A stretch of 64,000 bases of DNA from Pholis gunnellus (lineage: Eukaryota > Chordata > Actinopteri > Perciformes > Pholidae), in assembly GCA_910591455.2 (NCBI GenBank), contig OU342808.1:2821107-2885106 (forward strand). Direction: 5' to 3'. Within the stretch, counting starts at the first letter, position 1. Every line of letters starts with the position of its first letter. Position numbers and translations under genes: made by a program. Below, piece by piece: positions 48,273 through 59,300 of this stretch. The notes below the pieces were generated by a model. That model was given only the letters and a program-made list of their open reading frames with translations, was not told the origin of the DNA and searched no databases.

Positions 48273-48475
48273 TGTCTGTATATTTATAAATTGTGTATGT
48301 ATTTATAAAACTATAAACCTGTTATAAATTAAGCAAAGTTTTCCAAAAAAAAGAAAAGAAATGGAGGTAAAGGACTCTGTAAAGGAGGCGCTAAATGTCA
48401 CCATAAATTCCTCCATGATAAAAAAAAAGAAGAAGAAATTAGCTCAAAATAGGGAAATTAAAGAGGCTGCTCTGG
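48273..48475 (+). repeat. Direct duplication, copy 1
   Basis: Contains TGTGTATGTATTTATAAAAC, an AAAGTTTT plus A-rich stretch, GGAGGTAAAGGACTCTGTA and GGAGGCGCTAAATGTCACC, repeated in the same order about 328 bases downstream. It also carries AATTAAAGAGGCTGCTC. Confidence 0.85.
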
Positions 48476-48600
48476 TAATAAAACACATAGTCACTGACCT
48501 CAGAAGGAGAACTCTTGATAAAAACCAGACCCTCCCATGGCATTTACTAAACTTTTGATCCAGGCACACAGCACTTTCATGTATCTGTGTTTGTGTATTA

Positions 48601-48763
48601 TGTCTATATATTTATACAGTAAATTGTGTATGTATTTATAAAACTGTAAACCTGTTGTAAATTAAATAAAGTTTTAAACAAAAAAAAGAAAAGGAGGTAA
48701 AGGACTCGGTAGAGGAGGCGCTAAGCGTCACCATAAAGTCCTGAAGATTAAAGAGGCTGCTCC
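48601..48763 (+). repeat. Direct duplication, copy 2
   Basis: Matches copy 1 with substitutions and a deletion of about 40 bases (the AAGAAGAAGAAATTAGC part). AATAAAG followed by A-rich sequence suggests both descend from a retroelement 3' end. Confidence 0.85.
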
Positions 48764-48986
48764 GAGGTTGGCAGGGAGGCATTATCTATGCCATGGCTGT
48801 TGAGTTCTTTACCTGACTGGGCTAAAGACGTCTCGGGTCAGTGGTCCGAGCCGACATCTCTCCAGTTTCTGCGTCGGTGGTCCGAGAGGCAACACAGAAC
48901 TCACAATGAACGAATCAAAGGCCCCCGTATCTGTCAGTATTTTCACCAGTACCTTAACAGCACTCCCTGCCAGGGACATATGGCTG

Positions 48987-49981
48987 TCAGACAGAAAAGC
49001 TGAAATATCTGACTGCTATCCACTCCAGGTTCCACCTGCTCACTGGGAGAAAAAACACAGGGAGAACTGACAGGACTGATTTTTCGGACAGTAACAGCCA
49101 GTGTGACAGGTTTGACGTACTCACTGCTGAACCTACTGTTGGCACTGGACTTGACAGGGCATTCAGCCTTCCAATGTCCTCTGCCCTTACAGTCGCCTCA
49201 ACCTGCTGCTGACTCCATGCAGCCCATTCTGGTCTACCACGGCGAGGACTGTGCCCCACCCCCCACCGTTTACTTGCTGGGCGAAAGTTACTGCCACCCT
49301 CCCTGTAGTCAGCATCATCCTGAGACCCGTACTCTCGGCCACCACGGTGCGTCAACACGTCTGCCAGAGTAGCAGCTTCCGACACCGTCCTCACTTTCTG
49401 TTAATTTATGTAAGTAGCAATGTGACTGGGAACAGAATTTTTAAACTGCTCTAAGACAATCAAATCATACAGGGCCTCATAAAAATGAATCCCCAATGAA
49501 GTACACCAATGACTGAAATGAGTATTTAACTCCCTGGCAAACTCCATGTGTGTCTGCCTACCAGACTTCTCCCAAGACCTGAACCTCTGGCGGTATGCCT
49601 CAGGCACCAACTCATAGGCTCTTAAAACTGCAGCCTTGACAGACAAAAAACGTTACTATCAGCCACACTAAGGGTGGCTTACGCTTGCTGTGCCTTACCA
49701 GTGAAAATGCAATGCTAGAGTAGTGTGCGGTCAACATCCGACCATTCAAAAAGTGAGAAAAAAGTATCCGGGTCTTGTTCACAAAACGAAGGAACCAATC
49801 TCAGATTAATAGCTACATAACAAGCACGTGAGGGCCTAGAACAACCAACAGAGACCTGCCCCAGGCCACCATCACTTAAACGCAACCTGCGCTCTTCCAA
49901 TTCAAGTCTTTTAATTTCCAAAGAAGGCCAACCAGACTGACACAAAATCACCAGCATAAAAGCTTGGCGACACAAACACAA
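48987..49981 (-). pseudogene. Second SCAN-like gag remnant (element B)
   Basis: On the minus strand, EIKRLELEERRLRL and LVPSFCEQDPDTFFSLFEW (49715-49981) precede AVLRAYELVPEAYRQRFRSW and LIVLEQFKNSVPSHIATYI (49401-49646). RTVSEAATLAD follows, then a zinc-knuckle remnant CKGRGHWKAECP near 49150-49190. Frames shift between segments. It differs in sequence from the capsid fragment at 47565-47995, so two Gypsy lineages or two insertions are involved. Confidence 0.8.
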
Positions 49982-50138
49982 AATAAATCAGCTTACTTAA
50001 CAGATTAAAATGTTTCCCAATCAAGCAGATTTCACAAACTGATTCAAAACAAGGCGCACATCCTACCATGCTACACAGCTGCTACTGATATTACAGCTGA
50101 TCTCTGACGCCAATGCCAACACCGGGTCAACCAGGAAT

Positions 50139-50151
50139 GGACGAGCCCCCA
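50139..50151 (-). other. Primer binding site, tRNA-Pro type
   Basis: TGGGGGCTCGTCC begins two bases inside the LTR edge and matches the start of the known tRNA-Pro primer site used by many retroelements. Confidence 0.75.
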
Positions 50152-50153
50152 TA

Positions 50154-50471
50154 TGTCACAGCCAGGCTCAGAGACTGCCACAAAACAGGAAGCCAAGCAA
50201 GCTGGCTGCTAAGAAAAGCATTTTATTTTTCCACAAACAAATGAAACAATACAAAGGGTAGGTATCAGTTGTCATGTATGGATGTGTGTGGCAGATAAAC
50301 AGAATAGAAACCCAAAAGAACAGTGTAATGCTGGTGGTTGAAAGGGTCTCCTCTACCAGAGAGCCAGGCTGCCAAATGAAGAAGGCCTTCAAGGGGAGAG
50401 CCACATCCAGCAGATGACAACCAAAAGACACAGGGACACCTAGTGTATGGGAGAAGGAGGGTCGCCACACA
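50154..50471 (-). mobile_element. 5' LTR of Gypsy element B
   Basis: On the minus strand it begins TGTGTGGCGACCC and ends GGCTGTGACA, 318 bases with TG...CA ends, followed by the primer site. AATAAA at 50222-50227 fits the LTR poly(A) signal. Only one LTR copy was found, so the outer edge is set by the TG/CA rule alone. Confidence 0.7.
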
Positions 50472-50479
50472 TGATTCTT

Positions 50480-51390
50480 ATGGGATGTTCAACTGTTGTT
50501 GAAACTTCTCATTTAGTTGTTTGTTGAGTCAATAATATGGACATCTTTAAGAACATTCTTTGTTGTTGGTCGTGTTTTCGAGGACCGTGTAGGTGAACAG
50601 GTGGTTATGATATACTATATAACTTGGGGTCAAAAGTCCAGGATCTTTTTTCAATTCCAGTTCTAATTATCGATACTGATGTTGGATATCTGGCAAATAC
50701 TGACTGCAATAACTGGATCGGATATCAGTGTTGGGAACGAAAAGGAGCGTGTTTGAGTTATCAGCATATAAGAAAATGCTCTAAACGGTTTGTACGCTGG
50801 TCGTTTCCCGCCGTAAAACCGGAAGTCCCGCCTCGGCATCCCTGGTCTCGTCCAATGAGAGCAGCGGCACGTTCTCTCAACCAAACTACCTCAGAATTTC
50901 ACAAGGATGTGTGAAATTGTTTTATTGGGGGTTTGGTCCTTATCAACCCCAAATCAGGCTCCAGGTTGCTCTCCAAAATAGGAAGGCCTGATTCCTTTGT
51001 CTCAAAGCACATGGCGAGGCACATGGTCAGATCCCAACATCAGTGACAATCAGGGGGCAATCTATGTAGTTGAATTATTTATATATACTACATATACATT
51101 ACATACTGGAATTTTAATTCCTTTATAAGTTCTGGTTATTTCATTGTTGCATTAAAAAGGTTTACACTTGAATTGTAATTCCTGCTAATTTTGAAGAATT
51201 GTTACCAAGTAACGAGGGCAGAAATACAAATTTGATAACAAATAACAATTTGGTAAATGTCTGTATATTAATTGTTAATATTTTTATACATTTTTTGATG
51301 TCAGTAATTTCCTATTCACTGTAGTTTATATGAAGCGTTGCTCAAATGAAAGGTACAAATGTTTGGGACTATTCTGCCGAGGATTCATCT
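50480..51390. other. Intergenic, nothing identified
   Basis: No repeat or coding motif named with confidence. Confidence 0.4.
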
Positions 51391-51399
51391 GCAGTTAAT

Positions 51400-51560
51400 C
51401 AAGACACTTAACCCCAAACTGGGAATGTTATAGTCTGATGGGCATGTGCTTGCATGGTAGCACATTCCATGAATGGGTGAATGATGACAAGTAGTGTGGT
51501 GGTCGGAAAGATTAGAAAAGTGCTATACAAGTACAGTCCATTTACCATTTACCATTTACT
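51400..51560 (+). mobile_element. SINE fragment (same family as 33218)
   Basis: Begins AAGACACTTAACCCC, keeps the TGATGGGCATG and GTGGTCGGAAAG blocks and ends in a repeated CATTTACCATTTACC tail. 5' truncated. Confidence 0.8.
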
Positions 51561-51788
51561 GATCTAGTATTTCAGATCTAGTATGTCACCTATTTAGAGC
51601 AGCAGGACGGTGGATGTGGGATTGAGTCTGAATCTTGTGTGTGTTCATCGTAATGAAGGAACATGTCACCCAGAGGTACAGTGTGTCTCATCAATGAGTT
51701 TTTATTAATTTTTGAATGACAATGGACCTCGAAGGCACAGAGACAGAAGATATATCAGACTTTGAAACACACAATAATTGTTCGTATC

Positions 51789-51834
51789 ATTGATGGTTTT
51801 GGTCTTTTCATGGGATTTGTTGTCAATAAGAAAA
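51789..51834 (+). repeat. Dispersed repeat copy (pair with 5083)
   Basis: Same orientation and near-identical to 5083-5128 through GGGATTTGTTG and the AATAAGAAA that follows. Probably a fragment of a mobile element. Confidence 0.7.
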
Positions 51835-52455
51835 TTACAGAATATCACACAGATTTTTGTAAATTATCAATTGAAATAAGATCTGATATGGGTTCATTGA
51901 GAGTTGCACATCAGCAGTAAATCCACTTTATAATAAAGTTTGCAGACATTTTACAGTGCAAATATGGCTATAAACCATGTCAAACACCCTATCTAAATCC
52001 CCTTCAAATAATCCTTGACCCACACTCCCCTCTGAGAATTTGGAGAGACATCTTAAAAGTGTTTGCATGCATTTCATAACAACTGAAAATGGGGAAAGTA
52101 AACTGACTTCTTTTGGTTTCTTCAAATCTCTTTTCCTCACCAGATGATTGCCGGTCTTATCAATATTGATGTAGAACATGGATTTATTGCATTATGAGCG
52201 TGGTGCTGAGAGATTTTATTATCTGAACACCAGATGTTGAAGTGTAGATTCATGCCAGAGTCACATTCACTTTCAAGGCCACAGCAGGCTGGTTGGTAAT
52301 TAGTTGTCATAAAAGAAAAAAGAAAAAAAAAGACTGAAGAACGAGCAAAAGCACTGAGGAGAGAATTCTGAATGCATATATTTACAAAACACAGCGGCAA
52401 AGTGAGAACGAAATCAAAATCAAATGAGTCTGTTTCCTTGCTGTCAGGGGGTATG

Positions 52456-52491
52456 TTTATTTATTTATTTATTTATTTTTTATTTATTTAT
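52456..52491. repeat. (TTTA)n microsatellite
   Basis: About eight TTTA units with one T-run interruption. Confidence 0.9.
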
Positions 52492-53390
52492 ACATTTAAA
52501 AGAAACCTCATTAGTTGATGCTTAATGACTAATCTTCTACTTTATACAACATCACGTTTGACTTTGAATTAGCCTCAAGAGCCATCATCAGGCACCACGA
52601 ACACAACATTGTACATGACAAACATTGGATTATTGATAAGATACTTAGGTAATGCCTTCTTAAATGGTATTTGAACAAGGATTTGCTATTGGACTGACAT
52701 ATGTAAAGCTATTCCAATGACTGATGGCACAATACATGACATGGTCTTTTTTAAGGTGTTAGATTTAGGGCGAGCTAACATGAATTGGATCACCTGCTGG
52801 TCTAGAGAAATTACATTTGGTCATTTGACTTGACTGTCTTTAAAAAAGCTGTTGCTAACAAATGACTAAACCTCCTTCACAACCTCATTGAGTTTACTCA
52901 CGCTCATGTGACCGTGGTGTAGTTCCTTCATTGCCTAACGTTTCTTTTTACTTCTGGCAGGCGCATTCAGGCTTAACAAATGTGTGAAGAATATCTTGCT
53001 GAACAAAAGTAACAGACATGTTTTAACACAGAGCATATTTTCTGCAATAATCCAAACTCCAATGGAAAAATTCCATTGGATTTGTCGAGAGAACCAAGTC
53101 GATGCAGACTTCCTGTTGGCCTACAAAAAAACCTCATCCCTGCAGCACTTTTAGATCCTTTTACAGCCGACGACATCAGAAATAGGCGTGCACATGTTGG
53201 CAACAGAAGTGCTGTTGTGCCCTGGCCATCAACACAAGTTAAATAAAAGAATGTAATTAAAACGGTCACCAGCATCAAAACGTCTAATTGTTCTATGTTA
53301 GGTTGTCAGAATCAATATTCCAACAGCAGACTCAAGTTGTACAGAATGCTGACAGTAACACCACCATTTCAGAGCTACAGGTGTTTCACT
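52492..53390. other. Intergenic, nothing identified
   Basis: No recognised coding motif or repeat family. Confidence 0.4.
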
Positions 53391-53392
53391 TT

Positions 53393-53596
53393 AACTGGTG
53401 ACCGTGTTAACTGGTAACTTTCAGCCGAATGCGTCCGTGTTTGTCGTAGATAAAAAACACAGATGACTGTGTATTTCAAATTGATTGAAGGCTTTTATGA
53501 AGACACTTTCATGTTCCGTTTGTGGTTTCAACAGCTGTCGTCGCTACGAGCAACCACGGACACATTCGGCTGAGAGTCACCAGTTAACACGGTCAC
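53393..53596. repeat. Inverted repeat around the THAP fragment
   Basis: 53393-53451 (GGTGACCGTGTTAACTGG, TCAGCCGAATGCGTCCGTG) is largely the reverse complement of 53544-53596 (CACGGACACATTCGGCTGA, CCAGTTAACACGGTCAC), about 90 bases apart. Confidence 0.85.
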
Positions 53597-53745
53597 TCAT
53601 TACACCGAAGCACCGGCGACGTCAATGGCTGCAGGCTATTAAACGTGTTGACTACCACTGGGCGGGTAAAAATGCTTGTGTTTGTAGCGCCCATTTTAAA
53701 ACTTTTTATAAAGTCAGACCTTTGAGTTTATGTCATGTTGTTTAA
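53485..53745 (+). pseudogene. THAP-like zinc-finger fragment
   Basis: An 86-codon frame with CSVCGFNSCRRYEQP, later RRQWLQAIKRVDYH and VCSAHF, matching the C...C, W and C-x2-H elements of a THAP domain. A full THAP usually has a PxxxF-type core between these; here that stretch (THSAESHQLTRSLITPKH) coincides with an inverted copy of upstream DNA, so the domain is scrambled. THAP domains occur in host genes and in P-element-like transposases; a dead transposon fragment is most likely. Confidence 0.5.
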
Positions 53746-53759
53746 TGTTCTGTAAATGA

Positions 53760-54150
53760 AATCTGTGTTGGAAGCACATTAATGCTGTTTCATAGCTGTA
53801 CAAGCTATTGCACTCTGCCGTACTTCCGTTGCTTAACTGCATTTGGAAACATTATTGTTTAAAAACTGTAAAAGCTAACACTGAATTAGCACTGAATACT
53901 CCTGCGCTCACCTTAGACTGCACAGATAATGTACAAAGCACATTATATTTAGATTCCCAGCTGAATTCAGGGGTTGTTTGAAATCCAAAAGAGAAAGTAG
54001 GAATTAAGAGGAATAGGGGTGTTTAAAAAACAAGTGGAAAGAGAAAAATAAAGAACAGATCTATTTCTGAAAAAGAATATATATATATTCATGAGGTAAG
54101 ATTATTATTTGTTTTTGTTTTACATAAACCGAGTAGTGACTGAGCTGCTG
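53760..54150. other. Intergenic, nothing identified
   Basis: AT-rich sequence with no named feature apart from a short (TA)n near 54080. Confidence 0.45.
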
Positions 54151-54162
54151 ATTAGAATATAA

Positions 54163-55063
54163 CAGTGGCGGGCCGTGCATTTTATACCTGGGCCTTCACT
54201 GCTGTTGGCAACACTGGCACCGACTAAACGTGTCCCCAGAGCAACATAGGACGTAACAATGGTTCCTATCGCATACAAAACCAAACAAAAATCCATCTTC
54301 ATAAAAACAAGTTTTACAAATAATAATATATAAACAGGCATATTAAAGCTACTGCAGATGTAAAAACAAACGCAGTTCACTTACCAGAGCTGCTGTTCAC
54401 TATTTAAAGACAAAGTCCATCCTGCTTTCTTTGTTAACAAAGAGTTTAATCTCAGTTGTTCAGTACATCCGTGTGTTTTAGTTCCAGTCAGAAGTCCTTC
54501 TGGATTCATGGACGCCAGTGAAGACAGTCGAGCCTCCCCAGTTGTATTTCCTGAATACGTTCTAATGCGTTTGAGGCTGAAAATGTCCGCTCCACAGAGG
54601 CAGCAGATATTGGGATCGTCACCGCCAAACATGTCACACTAGCTCACTGACCAATCACGTATGGCTAGGCCAGCTAGCAGCTCTGACACGTCAAAGAATA
54701 CGCCCAACATGTCAAACTAAAGATCTGATTGGTTGAACACTATGACAATCAACAATATCGTCCCCATTCACTTAAACTGCACATGGAGGCACTGGTGAGT
54801 CTGCAGGCCTCGGGCCTCTCTTCTACCTAGAGACACAGAGGTGAAATCTGATTGGATAAAAGCTCTACTTAAAACAAGCTGCACTGAAGCAGAGCAACTG
54901 AGGAACACAGTAGCTGTGCAATGAGAAAATAAGATAATGGGAAAAATATTTGTATAAACTAATACATGTAGTGTATTTATGAAAAATTATAAAATAGCTA
55001 TAACTTTGTCATTCTGTCAGGGCCAGCAGAGAAGGCCTTGCTGGCCCTGACGGCCCACCACTG
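54163..55063 (-). mobile_element. hAT copy 2, 901 bp, exact 8-bp TSD
   Basis: Same family as 30455-31719, sharing ends and most of the interior including the dimerisation-domain relic (54381-54632). It lacks about 350 bases corresponding to roughly 30494-30864 of the first copy. The flanking duplication GAATATAA is perfect (54155-54162 and 55064-55071), so it looks like a separate insertion. Confidence 0.93.
54381..54632 (-). pseudogene. hAT transposase C-terminal fragment, copy 2
   Basis: IFSLKRIRTYSGNTTGEARL and its flanks match the 31113-31295 fragment with scattered changes. The frame continues past the point where copy 1 ends. No catalytic region. Confidence 0.7.
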
Positions 55064-56042
55064 GAATATAATAAGTGAAAGGGTGGGTGTAATAACCTTA
55101 AGCTTCAGCCTAAATCTTATTGTTTCAACATTTATTTGTATGTTGTTTAGTCTTTGTTTTTTCCATTTAATTGGATGCCTTGTAGTTATTTATTCTTTAT
55201 TATGTGCATTATTTTTGGAAAGTTGGACAAAGGACAAAAAATGAATACTACACCTTCTTTGCATCTCCGGCTGCAGGATTCCGTCACTGTGAGACGAGAA
55301 CACATGGTTGGCAAGTTGCTGCCAAATTTTCCAACAAAAGACCCACGACAAGGCTTTTTGTACCACTTCCAATGACTGTTTCACAAAGTGAAATATTGGT
55401 GCAGAAATATCACATTTGCTCTACCTCTGTATTTTTCTGACCCAAATGTAATGCAGAGCCCACCACATTATTTGCCGGGATGTAGAACCTTCTTATACCA
55501 AAATAAATCGCTGGTCAAAAAGCAGATGGAGATTCTTAGTGATTAAAATATTAAAAGCTGATCACCATTTTATTTCAACTGGTGATAATTGCACAGTGGT
55601 CATTTATTGTCGTGAAATGGTCATTAAATTATAGTGGAAGGAGACATAAAGAGAGAGCACACTCAGGAGCACAGAGGAGCATCAGAGAAATGTGAGGGAA
55701 CAAGGTTATCCCCCTCTGGAAGTGTGTCAATTGGCGAGGGGTGAGGAATGGGGGGGTTGTTCTCCCTTTATCAGCGTCTAGGTCGCAGTGGATCAGGGTC
55801 AAGGGGAACGAGATGAGAGGGCGGAGGGGAGGACTGTGGAGGAAGGAGGACCACACCTGGTGAAGGCACGCTTCAGGAGAGTGGTGGAGCGCACGCTCCG
55901 CCAACACGAGCCAGGAGAAGCCAAAGTGGAAGAGTTTTGGCAGCACTGCACAGCCAGTTTTAGCCTTGACATGTGTCCTGTCTGACGTAAATACAGTAGG
56001 CCATAACCAAACTAATGTGTGTTTGCAGAATGCGGAGGGGAA

Positions 56043-56069
56043 GGGGGGGGGGGGGGGGGGGGGGGGGGG
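56043..56069. repeat. Poly-G tract of 27
   Basis: Uninterrupted G run. On the minus strand it gives the poly-Pro stretch in a 181-codon open frame that I do not accept as a gene. Confidence 0.95.
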
Positions 56070-56189
56070 TGAGATGAAGTCTTGAAGCATCTTACATTTG
56101 ATTTTTCTTAAATGTGATAGGGTAATAGCACATACCGGATTCAAACCAAGGAGGACAAAATAAAAGCATTTCACCTACTACACCGCATT

Positions 56190-57060
56190 TCTTATGCCCA
56201 TTGGATTTGGGTCTAGCATTGACTGACTGAATCCCATTGTTGAAGCTCATTCTCATTACCAAATTTGATTTATTTGCTGAAGCTTCTGAATGTGGCGAGT
56301 GGTTAAAGATAAAAAGGGAGGACTGCTAATCACATTTAACATCTGCAGTACTTTAATCTCTGTAAAAGAAGAATAAAAAAGGTAATACAGTGTAAGCACA
56401 ATTTTTTAATCTGGTATATTATCCTTGTTGCTGCCTGTTTTACTTCATGTCAACAACTCTCCTTGGACACTTACAGGTTAGGAACTATGTGAAATCTTTC
56501 CTCGCAGATGTTGCCACAGCTAAACCTGATGGACTTGATCAGTGTCTTTGATTGAGTAAGAAATCCCATTTCCCACTGTTTCAATGCCTGTCAACATCTA
56601 AAAGGATATAGAGAAGGCATGTGAAGAGGTGTCCATGCCACATCTGTTCTATTAATGCCAAACACTTTTAATCCAAGTTAACATGGTACACAGATTGAAT
56701 TTTTCAAAAGTCAACGTTCAGGAATTCTTTCCAGATATCTCACTCATGTGTGATTCATGTCGGTCTTTCATATAGTTAGCACGCTGCCCCAAACTACCTT
56801 TCTGGAGAGATTTATTTGATGTAATCTCAAACATTAATAGGCACTTAGAACCAAAACAAACCCTGATTGTCAATCGGCGGCCACTCAAGGCCTGCCTAAG
56901 CTTTCCATCAGGCCCTCAGAATAGTTTAGAGGAGTTTAGAAAATGTGAGGAGAAAAATATGCATTTTTGTATTTAGGATATCTAACATTCTTTTTCTTTT
57001 CGAAATTGAAACAACCCCCAAAACAATTGAGATGGAAATAATTTGATTAGGAATGATTTT
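56190..57060. other. Non-repetitive block, possible conserved element
   Basis: No repeat signature and no reading frame, with balanced word usage compared with its surroundings. Only comparative alignment could show whether it is conserved. Confidence 0.25.
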
Positions 57061-57069
57061 CCACGATCA

Positions 57070-58900
57070 GGACACTGCATAACAGCTTCAAAAACAGTTC
57101 AAGTTTATTCATATTTTCTGCTCATCAGGACTGCATTCTGCAATGTTTCTGTGATTACAGATTTGAACTATTACTTAATAAGTATCTGGTTATCATTGTG
57201 GATTCACATGTTTGTTTAGGTGTCTGTTCACACCTATAGGCTAATGAAAATAACATTCATTTTGTAAGAAAGTATTTCACAACAGAAAATATTTCACAAT
57301 GATCAGAGTCAAAATACATTATATTTGTATAATTTCTCATGGACTAACTGCAGATAATTACTGCCTCTGGTTTGCAAAATTAATCAATACTGTACATTAC
57401 ATTTGGAAAAAGGATACACAAGGGAGACTTTACTGCAACAATCCCTTTCCTTCTTACTTAAAGTGATATACGTACTCTTTACAGGTATTGTTCGGATGTA
57501 TTCATTTCTAAGGGGATTTGAGGGTTTTCCTTTGTAATAACACAAGGTGACAAGGGTCATGTATTGTCATTGTACAACAGGGTTGCGCAACAAAATGTAT
57601 GTATTCCAAATCAAGAGAAACAGACACAAAAAATGAGAAGAATATATCATATGTTTTGTTTTGGTGGAGTTTACCTGGATTTAATGTCCGTCACATACAA
57701 TATATTGAGATGCTTGTTTTGATGGTTATGCTTGTGCAAACTCATCCCATATGTGTTGACATGCCTCTTTATTGATACATAATGATCATTTTTTATTTAA
57801 TGCACATGGTCATATAGAACTATATGTACTCAGAAATGTATCTTCAGTTCAACTGGTAGTCCTTCAACATCACACAGTTACACATAACAGCGATGCATGA
57901 TAGAAGTCATGCACAGGCACACTGTGGTGTATTTCCATCATGCAGTACAAAATATTCCTCAAACAACTCCCCTGGCTAAATCAGCTCTCTGTGTTTTTGG
58001 ACACAGATTTGATGTCAGAACGGTTCCATTAGTGAGACACAAGTGACGCAGAACATTTCCTTAAGTGAACCAAGGTCATTCATTGAAATAACAAGCAATA
58101 CTATTGACACAGAACTTCTCAGAATGTATGCTAAGCAGAGATGAAGGAAAACAAAACATTATAATAGAAACGTTAGTTAAACCAGCACATGGCGATGTTT
58201 TGCTTCTTTGATACAATGCAGTGATGTCGTGTAAAACCATACTGTACACAGTTATGTAAAGCCGGGATAAATCACACAAAAGACTTCAAATGCTATTTTT
58301 ATGGAATCTTTAATTAATGTCGTCACAGTTTTTATCATGTCATTTTTAGAATAAAAGTAAATTAAAGCTTGGCTTCCACAGAAGGAAATGGTCTTCAGTT
58401 TATCAAAATAAAGGTACTGTTCAAATGAAAATAAATCTTGCACTATTTCAGCACCAACATCATGCACATGAGGCAGCGGCCCCTCTGTGGGAGGAGAAAA
58501 CACTGCTTCAATCATGATGTAGTATTTGTAATAATTTATCAAACTTAGAAGCTAATAGACTTTACAAAGGAAACACAATGTGTCCATAACACCAAATACA
58601 TCAGACAAACAAAAATACAGAACATGAAATCAGAAATGATCATCGCTGTCCTGTAGCTCACCTCAGTACTTGTGGTAATACTATAATTCTAAAACATAGG
58701 AATATTCATTCATCTCATGTCGGCAACAGCCAGCCAGCTCAGTATTTGCCAGCACTATTTGACCTCTCAACAGGTGCACTGCTGTTAAAGACGGTGAACC
58801 TTTGCCTCCTGCTGTCCAAAGTCAATATCCACAGCAGGACTGCTGCAGCGCAGAATGTGAGGGGTTAATGAAACATAACCAACACTCGCTAACATGAAAG
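57070..58900. other. Intergenic, nothing identified
   Basis: AT-rich sequence with no named feature. Confidence 0.45.
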
Positions 58901-58916
58901 AACTATTAAAAATCGT

Positions 58917-59253
58917 GGTAACACTTTATAATCACTACACACTATGAAGCATTAGTTCAATATGAGTAAACACTTAATTCATCATTTGTAAAGCATTGTT
59001 CCTACATTAACACTCATTAGTATACAATTTATAACAACAATTATAAATGTTTTATTCTTTATTAATAAGCTTGTCTATTATTTGTTTCATTATTGTGTTT
59101 TCATACTTTATAAATGATGGATTCCCCGTTTGTAAATTAAGTATTATATATATATAACAAACCAATTATTAAGGAGTTGTAGATGATTAATAACATCATT
59201 TATAAAGTGTAAGTAAATGATTAAGAACTTATTTAGATGTACGTTATTCATGC

Positions 59254-59300
<47 letters not shown>

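Noticed and set aside
55629..56174. 181-codon minus-strand open frame with poly-Pro
   Set aside because: The Pro run is the 27-G homopolymer read backwards; no domain, no splice or conservation signal.
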